Shown here in pieces: positions 44,580 through 53,940 of a stretch of 64,000 nucleotides of DNA. The stretch is from Dyella sp. C9. GTDB lineage: Bacteria > Pseudomonadota > Gammaproteobacteria > Xanthomonadales > Rhodanobacteraceae. A model generated the notes under the pieces. That model worked only from the letters and a program-made list of their open reading frames with translations, was not told the origin of the DNA and did no database searches. Location: the NCBI RefSeq assembly GCF_003332825.1, contig NZ_QIRF01000001.1, positions 1 to 64,000 on the forward strand, given 5' to 3'. Position numbers and translations under genes: made by a program. The first letter of the stretch is position 1. The number at the start of each line of letters is the position of its first letter.

Positions 44580-44942
44580 ATGCTCGCGCCCATGTTCCGC
44601 CACCTGTCCCGCCATTTGCATCGTTGCCGCGTGCTGTTCGCGCTGGCGCTATGCGCGTGGCTGACGCTCTCCAGCGTGGCCTGGGCGCAACCCGATTGCT
44701 GTGGCCAGATGGGCGCCTATCCGGCCATGGCGATGCCGCATGGTGCGGATTCCCATGCTCACGGCATGGGGCATATGGCCAGTGCCGGCGACAGTTGCTG
44801 CGCGCCGGCCTCGGCCAACGTGCCGGCCGGCATCGTGCCGCACGTGATTCCGCTGGCGCCTGCCAGCGTCGACTGGGCGCGCCATCGCGAGGTCGCCCCG
44901 CAACCGCTCTACGAGCCGCCACTGCGACCACCGGTCGCCTGA
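44580..44942 (+). CDS. copL: CopL-like copper-inducible leader/metal-binding protein
   Basis: 120 residues (or 116 from the second ATG). Signal peptide-like N terminus with AWLTLSSVAWA, then a Met/His/Cys-rich stretch (PDCCGQMG, MAMPHGADSHAHGMGHM, DSCCAP). In Xanthomonas, copL lies directly before copA and copB and is needed for copper-induced expression; position and composition agree here. The protein probably binds copper in the periplasm or acts through its translation. No strong ribosome site is visible. Confidence 0.7.
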   Translation: MLAPMFRHLSRHLHRCRVLFALALCAWLTLSSVAWAQPDCCGQMGAYPAMAMPHGADSHAHGMGHMASAGDSCCAPASANVPAGIVPHVIPLAPASVDWARHREVAPQPLYEPPLRPPVA

Positions 44943-45021
44943 GTCTCTGTTCGCAGCAGGGAGCCGGTTCGCCGGCCGACGGAACGCGCCTGCGACACGG
45001 CGCGCATGACGGAGCAAGTGC

Positions 45022-46737
45022 ATGAACAAGCAGGAACCGCGCGGCTTTCAGCTGCCGCGGCGGCGTTTCGTACAAGGGTTGGCGCTGGGTGGCGTTGCCG
45101 CCGGCCTCGGGCTCTGGCGCGGCAACGCATTCGCGCAGGCGGCCCCGCGCACGGAGTTGCGCGGCAATCATTTCGAACTGGAAATCGGCGAACTGCCGGT
45201 GGATTTCACCGGGCGCCGGCGCATCGCGACCGTGGTGAACGGCCAGCTGCCAGCGCCGCTGTTGCGTTGGCGCCAGGGTGAGTCGGTGACGTTGCGCGTG
45301 CGCAACCGCCTGGCAGTGACCAGCTCCATCCATTGGCATGGCATCGTGCTGCCGGCAGACATGGATGGCGTGCCGGGCCTGAGCTTCGACGGCATTCCGC
45401 CGGGTGGCGAATACGTCTACCGCTTCACGGTGAACCAGGCGGGCACCTACTGGTACCACAGCCATTCGCGCTTCCAGGAACAGACCGGCCTGTACGGGCC
45501 GATCGTGGTGGAGCCGCGGGACGGCGAGGCGCACGCGGTGCAGCGAGACTACGTGGTGCTGCTCAACGACTGGACCGACCTCGATCCGGAAACCATCTAC
45601 GCCAACCTCAGGAAACAGGGCGACTACTACAACTACGGCAAGCGCACGGTGGGTGACTTCCTGCGTGACGCGGGGCGCGACGGCGTATCGCAGGCACTGG
45701 CCGTGCGCCGCATGTGGAACCAGATGCGCATGGATCCCACCGACCTGGCCGATGTCTCGGCGGCGGCCTATACCTACCTGGTCAACGGCGCTACGCCGGC
45801 AGGGAACTGGACCGGCCTGTTCGACCCGGGCGACAAAGTGCGGCTGCGTTTCATCAATGGCGCCTCGATGACCTTCTTCGACGTGCGCATCCCGGGCTTG
45901 AAGATGACGGTGGTGGCGGCGGATGGCCAGCCGGTGGACCCGGTGACGGTGGACGAGTTCCGCATCGGTACTGCCGAAACCTACGACGTGATCGTCGAGC
46001 CGTCGGCCGACCGCGCGTGGACCATCTTCGCGCAAAGCATGGATCGCAGCGGCTATGCGCGCGCCACGCTGGCGCCGCGCGCAGGCATGGTGGCCGAGGT
46101 GCCTCCGCTCGATCCGCGTCGGTTGCTGGACATGGGCGACATGATGGGGTCGATGGATCACGCCGGCATGGGCCACGGCATGCCCCATGACATGGCTGGC
46201 ATGGACATGTCGGCCATGCCGATGGCGCCCCCTGCGCCATTGAAGACCGGCCCTGAAGTGGACATGCGTGTGCCGATGCCGCGCCGCAACCTCGACGACC
46301 CGGGTGTCGGTCTGCGCGACAACGGCCGGCGCGTGCTCAGCTACGCCGACCTGCATGCGTTGGATACGCCGATCTCGCCGAAGGTCGACCGTGAGCTGAC
46401 CTTGCGCCTCACCGGCAACATGGAACGCTACCTGTGGTCGTTCGACGGGCAGCGCTATTCCAGTGCATCGCCACTGCGTTTGCGCCATGGCGAGCACGTG
46501 CGCATCGTGCTGGTGAACGACACCATGATGACGCATCCGATCCATCTGCACGGCATGTGGAGCGAGCTCGAGTCACCCGATGGCGAATTCCAGGTACGCA
46601 AGCACACCGTGGTGGTGCAGCCCGCACAGCAGCTGAGCTATCGCGTGAGTGCGGATGCGGTGGGACGTTGGGCCTACCACTGCCATCTGCTGTACCACAT
46701 GGAGGCAGGCATGTTCCGCGAGGTGGTGGTGGCATGA
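45022..46737 (+). CDS. copA: Copper resistance multicopper oxidase CopA
   Basis: 571 residues. Tat signal RRRFVQG at 13-19. Copper-site motifs: HWHG (H104/H106), YWYHSHSRFQEQTGLYG, and C-terminal HPIHLHG and HCHLLYHMEAGMF. A Met-rich loop (about 373-400, with GDMMGSMDHAGMGHGMPHD) is typical of CopA/PcoA and CueO. Periplasmic Cu(I) oxidase for copper tolerance. The stop overlaps the copB start by 4 bases; copL is 79 bases upstream. Confidence 0.94.
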   Translation: MNKQEPRGFQLPRRRFVQGLALGGVAAGLGLWRGNAFAQAAPRTELRGNHFELEIGELPVDFTGRRRIATVVNGQLPAPLLRWRQGESVTLRVRNRLAVTSSIHWHGIVLPADMDGVPGLSFDGIPPGGEYVYRFTVNQAGTYWYHSHSRFQEQTGLYGPIVVEPRDGEAHAVQRDYVVLLNDWTDLDPETIYANLRKQGDYYNYGKRTVGDFLRDAGRDGVSQALAVRRMWNQMRMDPTDLADVSAAAYTYLVNGATPAGNWTGLFDPGDKVRLRFINGASMTFFDVRIPGLKMTVVAADGQPVDPVTVDEFRIGTAETYDVIVEPSADRAWTIFAQSMDRSGYARATLAPRAGMVAEVPPLDPRRLLDMGDMMGSMDHAGMGHGMPHDMAGMDMSAMPMAPPAPLKTGPEVDMRVPMPRRNLDDPGVGLRDNGRRVLSYADLHALDTPISPKVDRELTLRLTGNMERYLWSFDGQRYSSASPLRLRHGEHVRIVLVNDTMMTHPIHLHGMWSELESPDGEFQVRKHTVVVQPAQQLSYRVSADAVGRWAYHCHLLYHMEAGMFREVVVA

Positions 46738-47660
46738 GCGGGCGCATTCTCACCACCCTGGCGCTCGCCGTGTTGCCCCTGGCACTGCATGCGCAGAGCG
46801 CGCCGATGGACGGCATGCCCGGCATGGCGATGCCAGGCCAGCCGGGAAACAGCACGGAGGCGTCGGCTCCTGCGCACGATCACGCCACTTCGCAGGAAAC
46901 GTCCGGCAACGATCATTCCATGCACGACATGGTCATGCCGGTCAACGGCCACGTATCGCCACCGCCGCCTGCGCTGGTGATGCACGACATGACGCCGGCC
47001 CAGATGACTGAGTTGATGCAGATGGACGATGCGGCGCCCCTGGGCATGCTGCTGGTGGATCGGCTGGAGCGCAGCCGCAGCACCGATGGCGACTACGCCA
47101 CCAACTGGGAGGCCGAGGGCTGGTGGGGCAATGCGATCGATCGCGTATGGTTCAAGACCGAAGGCGAGCGTGGCAGCGACGGAACGCAAGATGGCCGGAT
47201 CGACCTGTTGTGGAGCCATGCGCTGAGCGCATTCTGGGATGGCCAGCTCGGCGTGCGGCAGGACTTCGGGCAGGGCCCGAACCGCCAGTGGCTGGCGCTC
47301 GGCGCGCAAGGGTTGGCGCCGTACTGGTTCGAAACGCAGGCGACCTTCTATGCCGGTGAGGAGGGGCGCACCGCGCTGCGGCTGGAAGCGAGCTACGAAT
47401 GGCTGTTCACCCAGCGGCTGATTCTTGAACCCAAGCTGGAGATGAACCTGTACGGCAAGGACGATCCGCAGCGCGGCATCCGTTCGGGCCTGTCCGACAT
47501 GGAGGCCGGGCTGCGCCTGCGCTACGAGTTCAGCCGCAAGTTCGCCCCTTACATCGGCGTGCAGTGGATGCGCCGCTGGGGCGACCTTGACCAAGCCGGC
47601 ACGCCAGCATGGCACGCGCGTGAAACCACCTGGGTGGCTGGCGTGCGCCTGTGGTTCTAG
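46734..47660 (+). CDS. copB: Copper resistance outer-membrane protein CopB
   Basis: 308 residues. Signal peptide to about residue 21, then a Met/His-rich region (MDGMPGMAMPGQPG, HDHATSQ, HSMHDMVM), then the PcoB/CopB beta-barrel (WAEAEGWWG-like NWEAEGWWGNAIDRVWFKTEGERG; FEPYIGVQWMRRWG-type ending KFAPYIGVQWMRRWGD). Ends in RLWF, an outer-membrane C terminus with aromatic final residue. Coupled to copA. Confidence 0.93.
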   Translation: MSGRILTTLALAVLPLALHAQSAPMDGMPGMAMPGQPGNSTEASAPAHDHATSQETSGNDHSMHDMVMPVNGHVSPPPPALVMHDMTPAQMTELMQMDDAAPLGMLLVDRLERSRSTDGDYATNWEAEGWWGNAIDRVWFKTEGERGSDGTQDGRIDLLWSHALSAFWDGQLGVRQDFGQGPNRQWLALGAQGLAPYWFETQATFYAGEEGRTALRLEASYEWLFTQRLILEPKLEMNLYGKDDPQRGIRSGLSDMEAGLRLRYEFSRKFAPYIGVQWMRRWGDLDQAGTPAWHARETTWVAGVRLWF

Positions 47661-47684
47661 TTCGAGCGCACGGTGTGCGGGAAA

Positions 47685-47707
47685 GACGGGCGGCAGGGCC
47701 GCCCGTC
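47685..47707. terminator. Hairpin between copB and the reductase gene
   Basis: GACGGGCGGC-AGG-GCCGCCCGTC, a perfect 10-bp stem with 3-base loop between convergent genes. On the minus strand it is followed by TTTC, a weak U-run, so it probably works mainly for the gene at 47715. Confidence 0.6.
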
Positions 47708-47714
47708 CCATCGC

Positions 47715-48356
47715 TCAGTATGCCACCGTGATGCGCTGGCGACGCGCGTCGTTCTTCTCGACGCGGTCGAGCAGGGCGACGGCGTAGTCGGGCACGGTGA
47801 TGTGGCTCTTGCCCTGGGCATCCACCAGCAGCTGGTCGCCGCCCACCCGGTACTTGCCGGTGCGTGCGCCATCCTCGATCAACGCGGCTGGACTGATATA
47901 CGTCCATTCGACGTCGGCCTTGCTGGCGCGGAACGCATCCAGCGCCTTGGCCTGGCCGGTGGCCTCCGGCTTCCAGGCATCGGGGAAGTGCGGGTCGTCG
48001 ATCACGCGCACGCCCGGCGCGGTCTCCAGCGAACCTGCGCCACCCACCCACACCAGGCGCTTCACGCCAGCCTGGGAGAGATGGTCGAGCAGGGTCACCG
48101 CGTTGGCCGGAATGCTGTCCGGGTTGCCATCGCGGCGTGCCGAGATGCTCGCCACCACCACGTCGGCGCCGCGCACGGCATCGACCCAGCTGTCCGGCTT
48201 GGCGATGTCACCGGTGACCACCTTGAGGTGGGCGTTGTGCGTGGCCAGGCGCGAGGGATCACGCACGATGGCGGTGACTTCGTAGCCGCGCGACAGGGCT
48301 TCGTCGAGGATGGCATGGCCGATATGGCCGGTGGCGCCGAACAGGGCGATCTTCAT
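47715..48356 (-). CDS. NAD(P)-binding oxidoreductase (YwnB/NmrA-like)
   Basis: 213 residues. Rossmann motif GATGHIGHAILDEALSRGY at the N terminus, RDPSRL for NADPH binding, and VKRLVWVGGAGSLE in the middle. It belongs to the NAD(P)H-binding (SDR_a5) family often called YwnB. Substrate unknown. A LysR gene is divergently placed with 174 bases between, the usual arrangement for a regulator and its target. Confidence 0.85.
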   Translation of the reverse strand: MKIALFGATGHIGHAILDEALSRGYEVTAIVRDPSRLATHNAHLKVVTGDIAKPDSWVDAVRGADVVVASISARRDGNPDSIPANAVTLLDHLSQAGVKRLVWVGGAGSLETAPGVRVIDDPHFPDAWKPEATGQAKALDAFRASKADVEWTYISPAALIEDGARTGKYRVGGDQLLVDAQGKSHITVPDYAVALLDRVEKNDARRQRITVAY

Positions 48357-48530
48357 GGATACAGCTCTCCAGTGGGGACGGGGTGACGGGGCACGATGAC
48401 GCCTGCTGCGTGAACGTGCCGCCTGCATGCGTTGGGAGCGCATCATGCGCCAGCCGTACGGGCGGATAAACGCATCAAAAGGGAAATCACTGTAAAGTTC
48501 TAATTGACAATGACGTGAATGGACAGGTGC

Positions 48531-49433
48531 ATGGCAGGCGAGGTCAATCTCAACCGGCTCGCGGTATTCGTGGCGCTGGTGCGCGCCGGATCGTTCACCG
48601 CCGCCGCCGAGGCGCTGGGCATGACCAAGGCGATGGTGAGCCAGCACATCGCGCGGCTGGAGCGCGAACTGGGTGTGACACTGCTGTTGCGCAGTACGCG
48701 GCGCATGACGCTGACCGAGGCAGGCACGGCGTTTCACGCCGCCTGCGTGCGCATACTCGATGAGGCGGCCGCGGCGATCGAGCAGGTGGGACGCAACCAG
48801 GAGATGCCGAGCGGCACGCTGCGACTGACCGCCACGGGCGACTACGGCACCGCCGTGGTGGCGCCGGCGCTGGCGGAATTCATGCGCACGCATCCGCAGA
48901 TACAGGTGGACCTGTCGCTGACCGATCACGTGAGCGACCTGATCGCCGAGCGCTTCGACCTGGCCATACGCATGGGGCGACTGCGCGATTCCAACCTGCG
49001 CTCGGCGCGACTGGGTGGATTCCGCCAGTTGCTGGTGGCCGCTCCTGCGTATCTGGCCCGCCACGGTGGGCCGCGCACGCTGGCGGAGCTTGCCGGCCAC
49101 GACTGGGTGTCGCTGGCCCTGCTGTCTTCGCCGCTGCGCTGGACGTTCACTGCCCCCGATGGCTCGCGCCGCACGGTGCGCATGCGCCAGGTGGCCCAGG
49201 CCAACAACGTGGCGGCGGCGCATGCACTGGTTTCGCATGGCGCCGGCATCAGCGTGTTGCCTGATTACCTGGTGACCGACGACGTGCGCGAGGGACGCCT
49301 GGTGGTGGTGCTGGCGCAATACAGCCTGCCCGAGTGCGGCATCTATGCGGTGTACTCCGGCCGCCAGCCACCGGCCAAGGTACGTGCCTTCATCGACCAC
49401 ATGCGCGCCTGGCTGGGTACGCCCGATGCCTGA
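48531..49433 (+). CDS. LysR-family transcriptional regulator
   Basis: 300 residues from ATG at 48531 (GGACAGG upstream); an earlier in-frame ATG at 48519 adds four residues. N-terminal winged helix (LNRLAVFVALVRAGSFTAAAEALGMTKAMVSQHIARLERELGVTLL) and a substrate-binding domain. The intergenic region is AT-rich (CTGTAAAGTTCTAATTGACA) and could hold its operator. Probable target: the divergent oxidoreductase gene at 47715. Confidence 0.9.
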   Translation: MAGEVNLNRLAVFVALVRAGSFTAAAEALGMTKAMVSQHIARLERELGVTLLLRSTRRMTLTEAGTAFHAACVRILDEAAAAIEQVGRNQEMPSGTLRLTATGDYGTAVVAPALAEFMRTHPQIQVDLSLTDHVSDLIAERFDLAIRMGRLRDSNLRSARLGGFRQLLVAAPAYLARHGGPRTLAELAGHDWVSLALLSSPLRWTFTAPDGSRRTVRMRQVAQANNVAAAHALVSHGAGISVLPDYLVTDDVREGRLVVVLAQYSLPECGIYAVYSGRQPPAKVRAFIDHMRAWLGTPDA

Positions 49434-49438
49434 AGCGT

Positions 49439-50551
49439 TCAGCCCTGGAACATGAAGAACAGGTAGGCAACGAACAGCATCAGGTGCACCGCGCCCTGCA
49501 GCACGTTGGTGTGCCCGCTGGAGAAGGTCACCAGGCACAGCGTGAAGGTGAGCAGGAACAGCACCAGGTCGGTGTGCTGCAGCCCGAGCACGATCGGGTG
49601 CGCGGTGAGGTGGCTGATCAGCAGGATCGCCGGGATGGTGAGGCCGATGGTGGACAACACCGAGCCGAGGAAGATGTTGACCGAGCGCTGCAGGTGGTTG
49701 CCGTGCGCCGCGCGTACCGCACCGATCGCCTCGGGCGTGGCCACCAGCACGGCCATGCACAGGCCGGCGAGCGCGGCGGGTTCCTGCAGCGTCTCCACGA
49801 CATAGTCGACCGGGTGGGCAAGCTGCTCGGCGAGATAGACCACCGGAACCATGTAGGCCAGCAGCAGGACCGCATGCAGCACGGTGCGAGCAGCGCCGCC
49901 ATGCAGGCCCAGTGAGGTTTCCTCCTCGTCCTCGGTGGCGAAGTACGCGCGATGCCGCCGCGTCTGCAGCACGAGGAAGGCGATGTACAGGCCCATCGAG
50001 ATCACCGCGATGAAGGTCTCCTGCGACGGCGACAGCGTGGGGCCCGGCGTGGTGGTGGTGAAATCGGGCATCACCAGCGCGAGGATGCCCAGCGGGATCA
50101 CCACGCCCAGGTAGGCGTTGGCGCCCTGCAGGTTGTAGTGCTGCTCGCGATGTCGCCAGCCGCCGGTCAACAGGGAAAGTCCCACCATGCCGTTGAGCAC
50201 GATCATGGTGACGGCAAACAAGGTGTCGCGCGCCAGCGTGGGGTTGTTCGCACCGTGCAGCATGATCGCGGTGATGCTGATCACCTCGATGGCCGTGATC
50301 GAGAGCGTGAGCACCAGCGTGCCATAGGGCTCGCCCAGCAGTTCGCCAAGGCGTTCGGCGTGTCGCACGACCGACAGCGCGGAGCCCAGGATCGCTGCGA
50401 ACAGCCATACGAAGACCAGGGCCAGCCAGCTCATGCAGTCCAGCCCGGAGAGCAGGCGCTGGCCGAAGCAGAGGAAGGCCAGCGAGGTGGCCACGCTGAT
50501 GGCGAGGAACCATTCGGCCCTGAGCAGCGCGGGCACTCGGCTGGACTTCAT
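49439..50551 (-). CDS. Second ChaA-type antiporter (paralogue)
   Basis: 370 residues (373 from an upstream GTG). Same fold as the gene at 35151 with GEPYGTLVLTLSITAIEV and ATPEAIGAVRAAHGNHLQRSVNIFLGSVLSTIG. It lacks the charged Pro-rich loop of the first copy and instead has FATEDEEETSLGLHG. Function is presumably cation/proton exchange, with possibly different ion or pH range. Convergent with the LysR gene. Confidence 0.85.
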   Translation of the reverse strand: MKSSRVPALLRAEWFLAISVATSLAFLCFGQRLLSGLDCMSWLALVFVWLFAAILGSALSVVRHAERLGELLGEPYGTLVLTLSITAIEVISITAIMLHGANNPTLARDTLFAVTMIVLNGMVGLSLLTGGWRHREQHYNLQGANAYLGVVIPLGILALVMPDFTTTTPGPTLSPSQETFIAVISMGLYIAFLVLQTRRHRAYFATEDEEETSLGLHGGAARTVLHAVLLLAYMVPVVYLAEQLAHPVDYVVETLQEPAALAGLCMAVLVATPEAIGAVRAAHGNHLQRSVNIFLGSVLSTIGLTIPAILLISHLTAHPIVLGLQHTDLVLFLLTFTLCLVTFSSGHTNVLQGAVHLMLFVAYLFFMFQG

Positions 50552-50669
50552 CGCTGGCACCCCATGCGGCGCGGCGGACGCCGGCTTGATCGGCCCGACG
50601 TACTCTAAATCGCGGCGCCGGCATGGCGAAGGCCGCCGTTTGGCGTATGCCGCCGCAAAAAACTGCGGC

Positions 50670-51599
50670 TTATTCCACCACGCTGTGGCTTTCGGCGGTG
50701 CCCAGCAGTTCGGGTTGGCTCGGCTTGCCGCGTTGGCGGGTCAGCAACGGATGGGCGAATACCGCCGCGAGGATCACCGCGACGCCTGCATAGAACCAGA
50801 TGTCCAGTTGGCGCTGCTCACCCAGCAGCACGATGGCAAGCACGATCGCGTAGACCGGCTCCAGGTTGGTCACCATCTGCGTGCCGAACGCGCTCAGGTG
50901 GCGCAGCGCCACCAGGGCCAGCGCGAACGGCAGCAGGGTGCAGCCGAACGAGAGCAGGGTGAGCAGCGCGGCATCGTGCAGGCTCGGCAGCACGAAGGCC
51001 GGCCCCGCATGCGGCAGCAGCGGGGCGAGCAGGGTGAGGAACAGCGTGCCCGTGCCCAGTTCCACGAACGTGACGGTGAGTGGGTCCGCGTGTTCGACCA
51101 GGCGCTTGTTGAGCGAGCTGAACAAGGCCACCAGTAACGCCGATAGCGCGCCCACGGCGATGCCGGCGCGCATGTCCACCGGCACGCCACCTACCACCAT
51201 CGCGACGCCAGGCACCACCGCCACGCCAATCAGCAGCTCGCGCGGATCGAACCTGCGCTTGGCGATCCACGGCTCGAGCAGCGAGAGGAACACTGGCCCC
51301 AGCGCGATGCAGGTGGCGCCCACCGAGGCATTGGCCAGCTTGATCGCCGCGTAGAAGGTCAGCCAGTGCAGCGACACCACCACGCCGATGCCGGCATAGG
51401 CCCAGCGCAGGCGCACCGGCATGGCCCTGAGGCCGCGCCATACCTTGGGCATCAGCAGCAGCGCGACCGTCACCAGCAGCATGCGCCACCACACCAGCGG
51501 CAGGGCGGGCAGGGTGATCAGCTTGCCGAGGATGGCGGTGAAGCCCCATAGCAGTACGCAGAAGTGGATCTGCCAGCGGGCTTTGGCGACGGGTTGCAT
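50670..51599 (-). CDS. EamA/DMT-family transporter
   Basis: 309 residues with ten predicted membrane helices in two EamA repeats (CVLLWGFTAILGKLI and AALLTLLSFGCTLLPFALALVALRHLSAFGTQMVTNLEPVYAIVLAIVLLGE). Likely drug/metabolite exporter in the inner membrane; substrate unknown. Its gene follows the AsmA gene by 62 bases on the same strand, so they may share a transcript. Confidence 0.87.
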   Translation of the reverse strand: MQPVAKARWQIHFCVLLWGFTAILGKLITLPALPLVWWRMLLVTVALLLMPKVWRGLRAMPVRLRWAYAGIGVVVSLHWLTFYAAIKLANASVGATCIALGPVFLSLLEPWIAKRRFDPRELLIGVAVVPGVAMVVGGVPVDMRAGIAVGALSALLVALFSSLNKRLVEHADPLTVTFVELGTGTLFLTLLAPLLPHAGPAFVLPSLHDAALLTLLSFGCTLLPFALALVALRHLSAFGTQMVTNLEPVYAIVLAIVLLGEQRQLDIWFYAGVAVILAAVFAHPLLTRQRGKPSQPELLGTAESHSVVE

Positions 51600-51661
51600 G
51601 GACGGGCACGAGGAAAAGGGAGCGCCGCATTCTAATGGCCGGCGCTTCGTGGCGGGTGGTT

Positions 51662-53830
51662 TCAGCGTGCGCCGGTGGCGGGTTTCGCCGGGGCCGGTAC
51701 CGGCCGGGCTTTCGACGGACCGCGCATCTGCTCCAGCACGGTGGTGCAGGTGTTGTCCGGCTGGCCCTTGCTGGTGGCCACCAGCGGCAGCAGCGCCGCC
51801 ACCGGCGCGGCCAGCACGCCCAGGGCGACCGCGCCGCCACCGCGCAGGATCAGCGGCCCCGGCTGCACGCCCACGTCGGGATTCTTCAGCGTGCCCTTGA
51901 CGTAAAGCGGCGAGCGCAGCGAGAAGATGCGCACACCCTTGGCGTCCGGACGAACATCCAGGTTCAACTGCTCGTTGGCAAAGTTGACCGTGCCGTCCAC
52001 GGTGATGGTCGCGTCCTCGGTGTCGAGCACGAACAGGTTGGTCTGGAACAGTCCATCGGTGGCGGTGAGGTCGGAGGCGGCGCAGTTGATCTTCACCGTC
52101 TTGTCGCCGAACAGCTTGCCGATGACCACGTTGGCGACATTGAGGCCCGCGGTCTCCAGCAGGGTCTTGCTGATCGCGCCATCGTTCATCAGTAGCTTCA
52201 CCTCGCCGGTGGCCGTGCCCAGCAGCGCGCTCACCGAATTGCCGCGCGCATCCAGCGCGGCATCGCCGTTGATCTCGCCCAGGCTGGTGCGCATCGGCTC
52301 GAGGGCGGGAAACAGCTGCTTGAGCTTGAGATGGCGTGCCTTGAGCCTGATCGCGCCCTGCAGGGGCGTGCGGCTGCCGTCCAGGCGCAGGTTGCTGTCG
52401 ACCTTGCCGCCGGCCAGGTCGAACGACAGCGGGTCGAGCGTCAGTACGCCGGCATCGAGCACGAGGTGGGTGGACAGCGCGTCGATCGGCAACGCCGCCT
52501 CGCGCACGATGTGCGCCGCACTGAACTGCACGTCGGCATCCATCGCGCGCCAACGATCGGTGCGGAACGGCTCCACCGGCAGCACCTTGCCGGACGGCTG
52601 CGGCGTGGCATCGCCGCGCTGTTGCTTCTGTGCGTTGGAACCGGCGCCGATCAGCGGACCCAGGTCCACGAAGCGCAGCGTGCTGGAGCGTGCCTGGCCA
52701 CTCAGTTTCGGACGTGGACCGGCCGTGTCGAAGGCCAGGTCGCCGGCAACGTCGCTGCCGCCGATGCGTCCACGGAAGTGCTCGTAGGTGAAATGGCTGT
52801 CGCCTCGCTTGAGTGTCGCCTTCAGGTGGCCCTCGGTAGCGTACGGTGGCGTGTCGGGCAGGGTGATGCCGGTCAGCGGATAGAGCTTGGCCATGTTGCT
52901 GCCGGAGAACCACAGCCGGATATCCAGCGCCGCCAGGTGCAGCGGATCGGTGAGCGTGCCGACCAGCGCGATATGGCTGTCGCCCACGAACACATCGGCC
53001 TGCACCGGGAACGGCTGGTCGGTCTGCTGCAGGGCGAGCACCGCGCCGATCTTGCCCTTGCCCCTGGTCGTGGCGCCCTGGTAACTGCCTTCGGCCTGCC
53101 ATGCGAACTGGTAGGGAATGCGGGTGCCACGTGGTTGAGCCTGGTTCTCCTTCGCCGACGCGGCCAGCGCGTTGCGTGCCCCTGCGCCCACGATACGCGT
53201 GGCCTGATCGCGGGCCTCCGATGATTGCTGGGCGACGATGTCCTCATAGGCCACGGCATGTTGCAACGGCTCCACCGCCACCTCCAGCTTCACCTTGTTG
53301 CTGGCGTCGTCGAGCGCGATATGTCCGCGGTCGAAACCGATCGCGCGCAGGTCCAGCGTCCAGGCCGAGGGCTCGGTGTTGCTGGCAAACGTGAAGTCCC
53401 AGGTGGCGTGGCCCTGTGCGTCGCGCTCCAGGTCGATGCGTGGATGCACCAGGTAGAGCGTGGGTATCTCGACGCGATGAAGCAGCAGGGGCAGGGGTGC
53501 CAGCCGGAAACGCAGCGCATCGAGCTGGGCGAACTGCGGCTGCGCCGCCCAGTCGGGGTTGGCGATGGTGATATCGCGCGCCTCCAGTGTCGGCCAGGGC
53601 ACCAGCCCGGCAAGGCCGCTTTCCCCCGGCTGGCGTGACCAACCCACGTGCAGGTCACCGTTGATGGTGAAGGGGCGTCCGATGGTCTGGCTCACGCGAG
53701 CGTCGATGGTCGGCTTTAACCGGTTCCAGTCGAACGTGGCGATCACGACCAGCAACACCACGATCAACAGCAGCACGATGGCCAGCGGCATGTAGACGAA
53801 CCATGTCAGCCTGCTTCTGCGCCAGGGCAT
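51662..53830 (-). CDS. AsmA-family protein
   Basis: 722 residues. One N-terminal membrane helix (about 12-33), then a large periplasmic region with the AsmA pattern (GRPFTINGDLHVGW, WPTLEARDITIANPDWA, and the C-terminal LLMNDGAISKTLLETAGLNVANVV, FVLDTEDATITVDGTVNF). AsmA/TamB-like proteins are thought to bridge membranes for lipid transport. The long C-terminal tail is Ala/Pro-rich. Confidence 0.87.
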   Translation of the reverse strand: MPWRRSRLTWFVYMPLAIVLLLIVVLLVVIATFDWNRLKPTIDARVSQTIGRPFTINGDLHVGWSRQPGESGLAGLVPWPTLEARDITIANPDWAAQPQFAQLDALRFRLAPLPLLLHRVEIPTLYLVHPRIDLERDAQGHATWDFTFASNTEPSAWTLDLRAIGFDRGHIALDDASNKVKLEVAVEPLQHAVAYEDIVAQQSSEARDQATRIVGAGARNALAASAKENQAQPRGTRIPYQFAWQAEGSYQGATTRGKGKIGAVLALQQTDQPFPVQADVFVGDSHIALVGTLTDPLHLAALDIRLWFSGSNMAKLYPLTGITLPDTPPYATEGHLKATLKRGDSHFTYEHFRGRIGGSDVAGDLAFDTAGPRPKLSGQARSSTLRFVDLGPLIGAGSNAQKQQRGDATPQPSGKVLPVEPFRTDRWRAMDADVQFSAAHIVREAALPIDALSTHLVLDAGVLTLDPLSFDLAGGKVDSNLRLDGSRTPLQGAIRLKARHLKLKQLFPALEPMRTSLGEINGDAALDARGNSVSALLGTATGEVKLLMNDGAISKTLLETAGLNVANVVIGKLFGDKTVKINCAASDLTATDGLFQTNLFVLDTEDATITVDGTVNFANEQLNLDVRPDAKGVRIFSLRSPLYVKGTLKNPDVGVQPGPLILRGGGAVALGVLAAPVAALLPLVATSKGQPDNTCTTVLEQMRGPSKARPVPAPAKPATGAR

Positions 53831-53940
53831 GACGATCTCCGGCAGGACCGGCCGAGGCCGGTCGTTGCCTTACGTCTTAGCCGTGCAAGTGGCAAATTTT
53901 CGTGGTGAAAACGTGCTTGGCTCAGGCGAAGTTCATCCGC

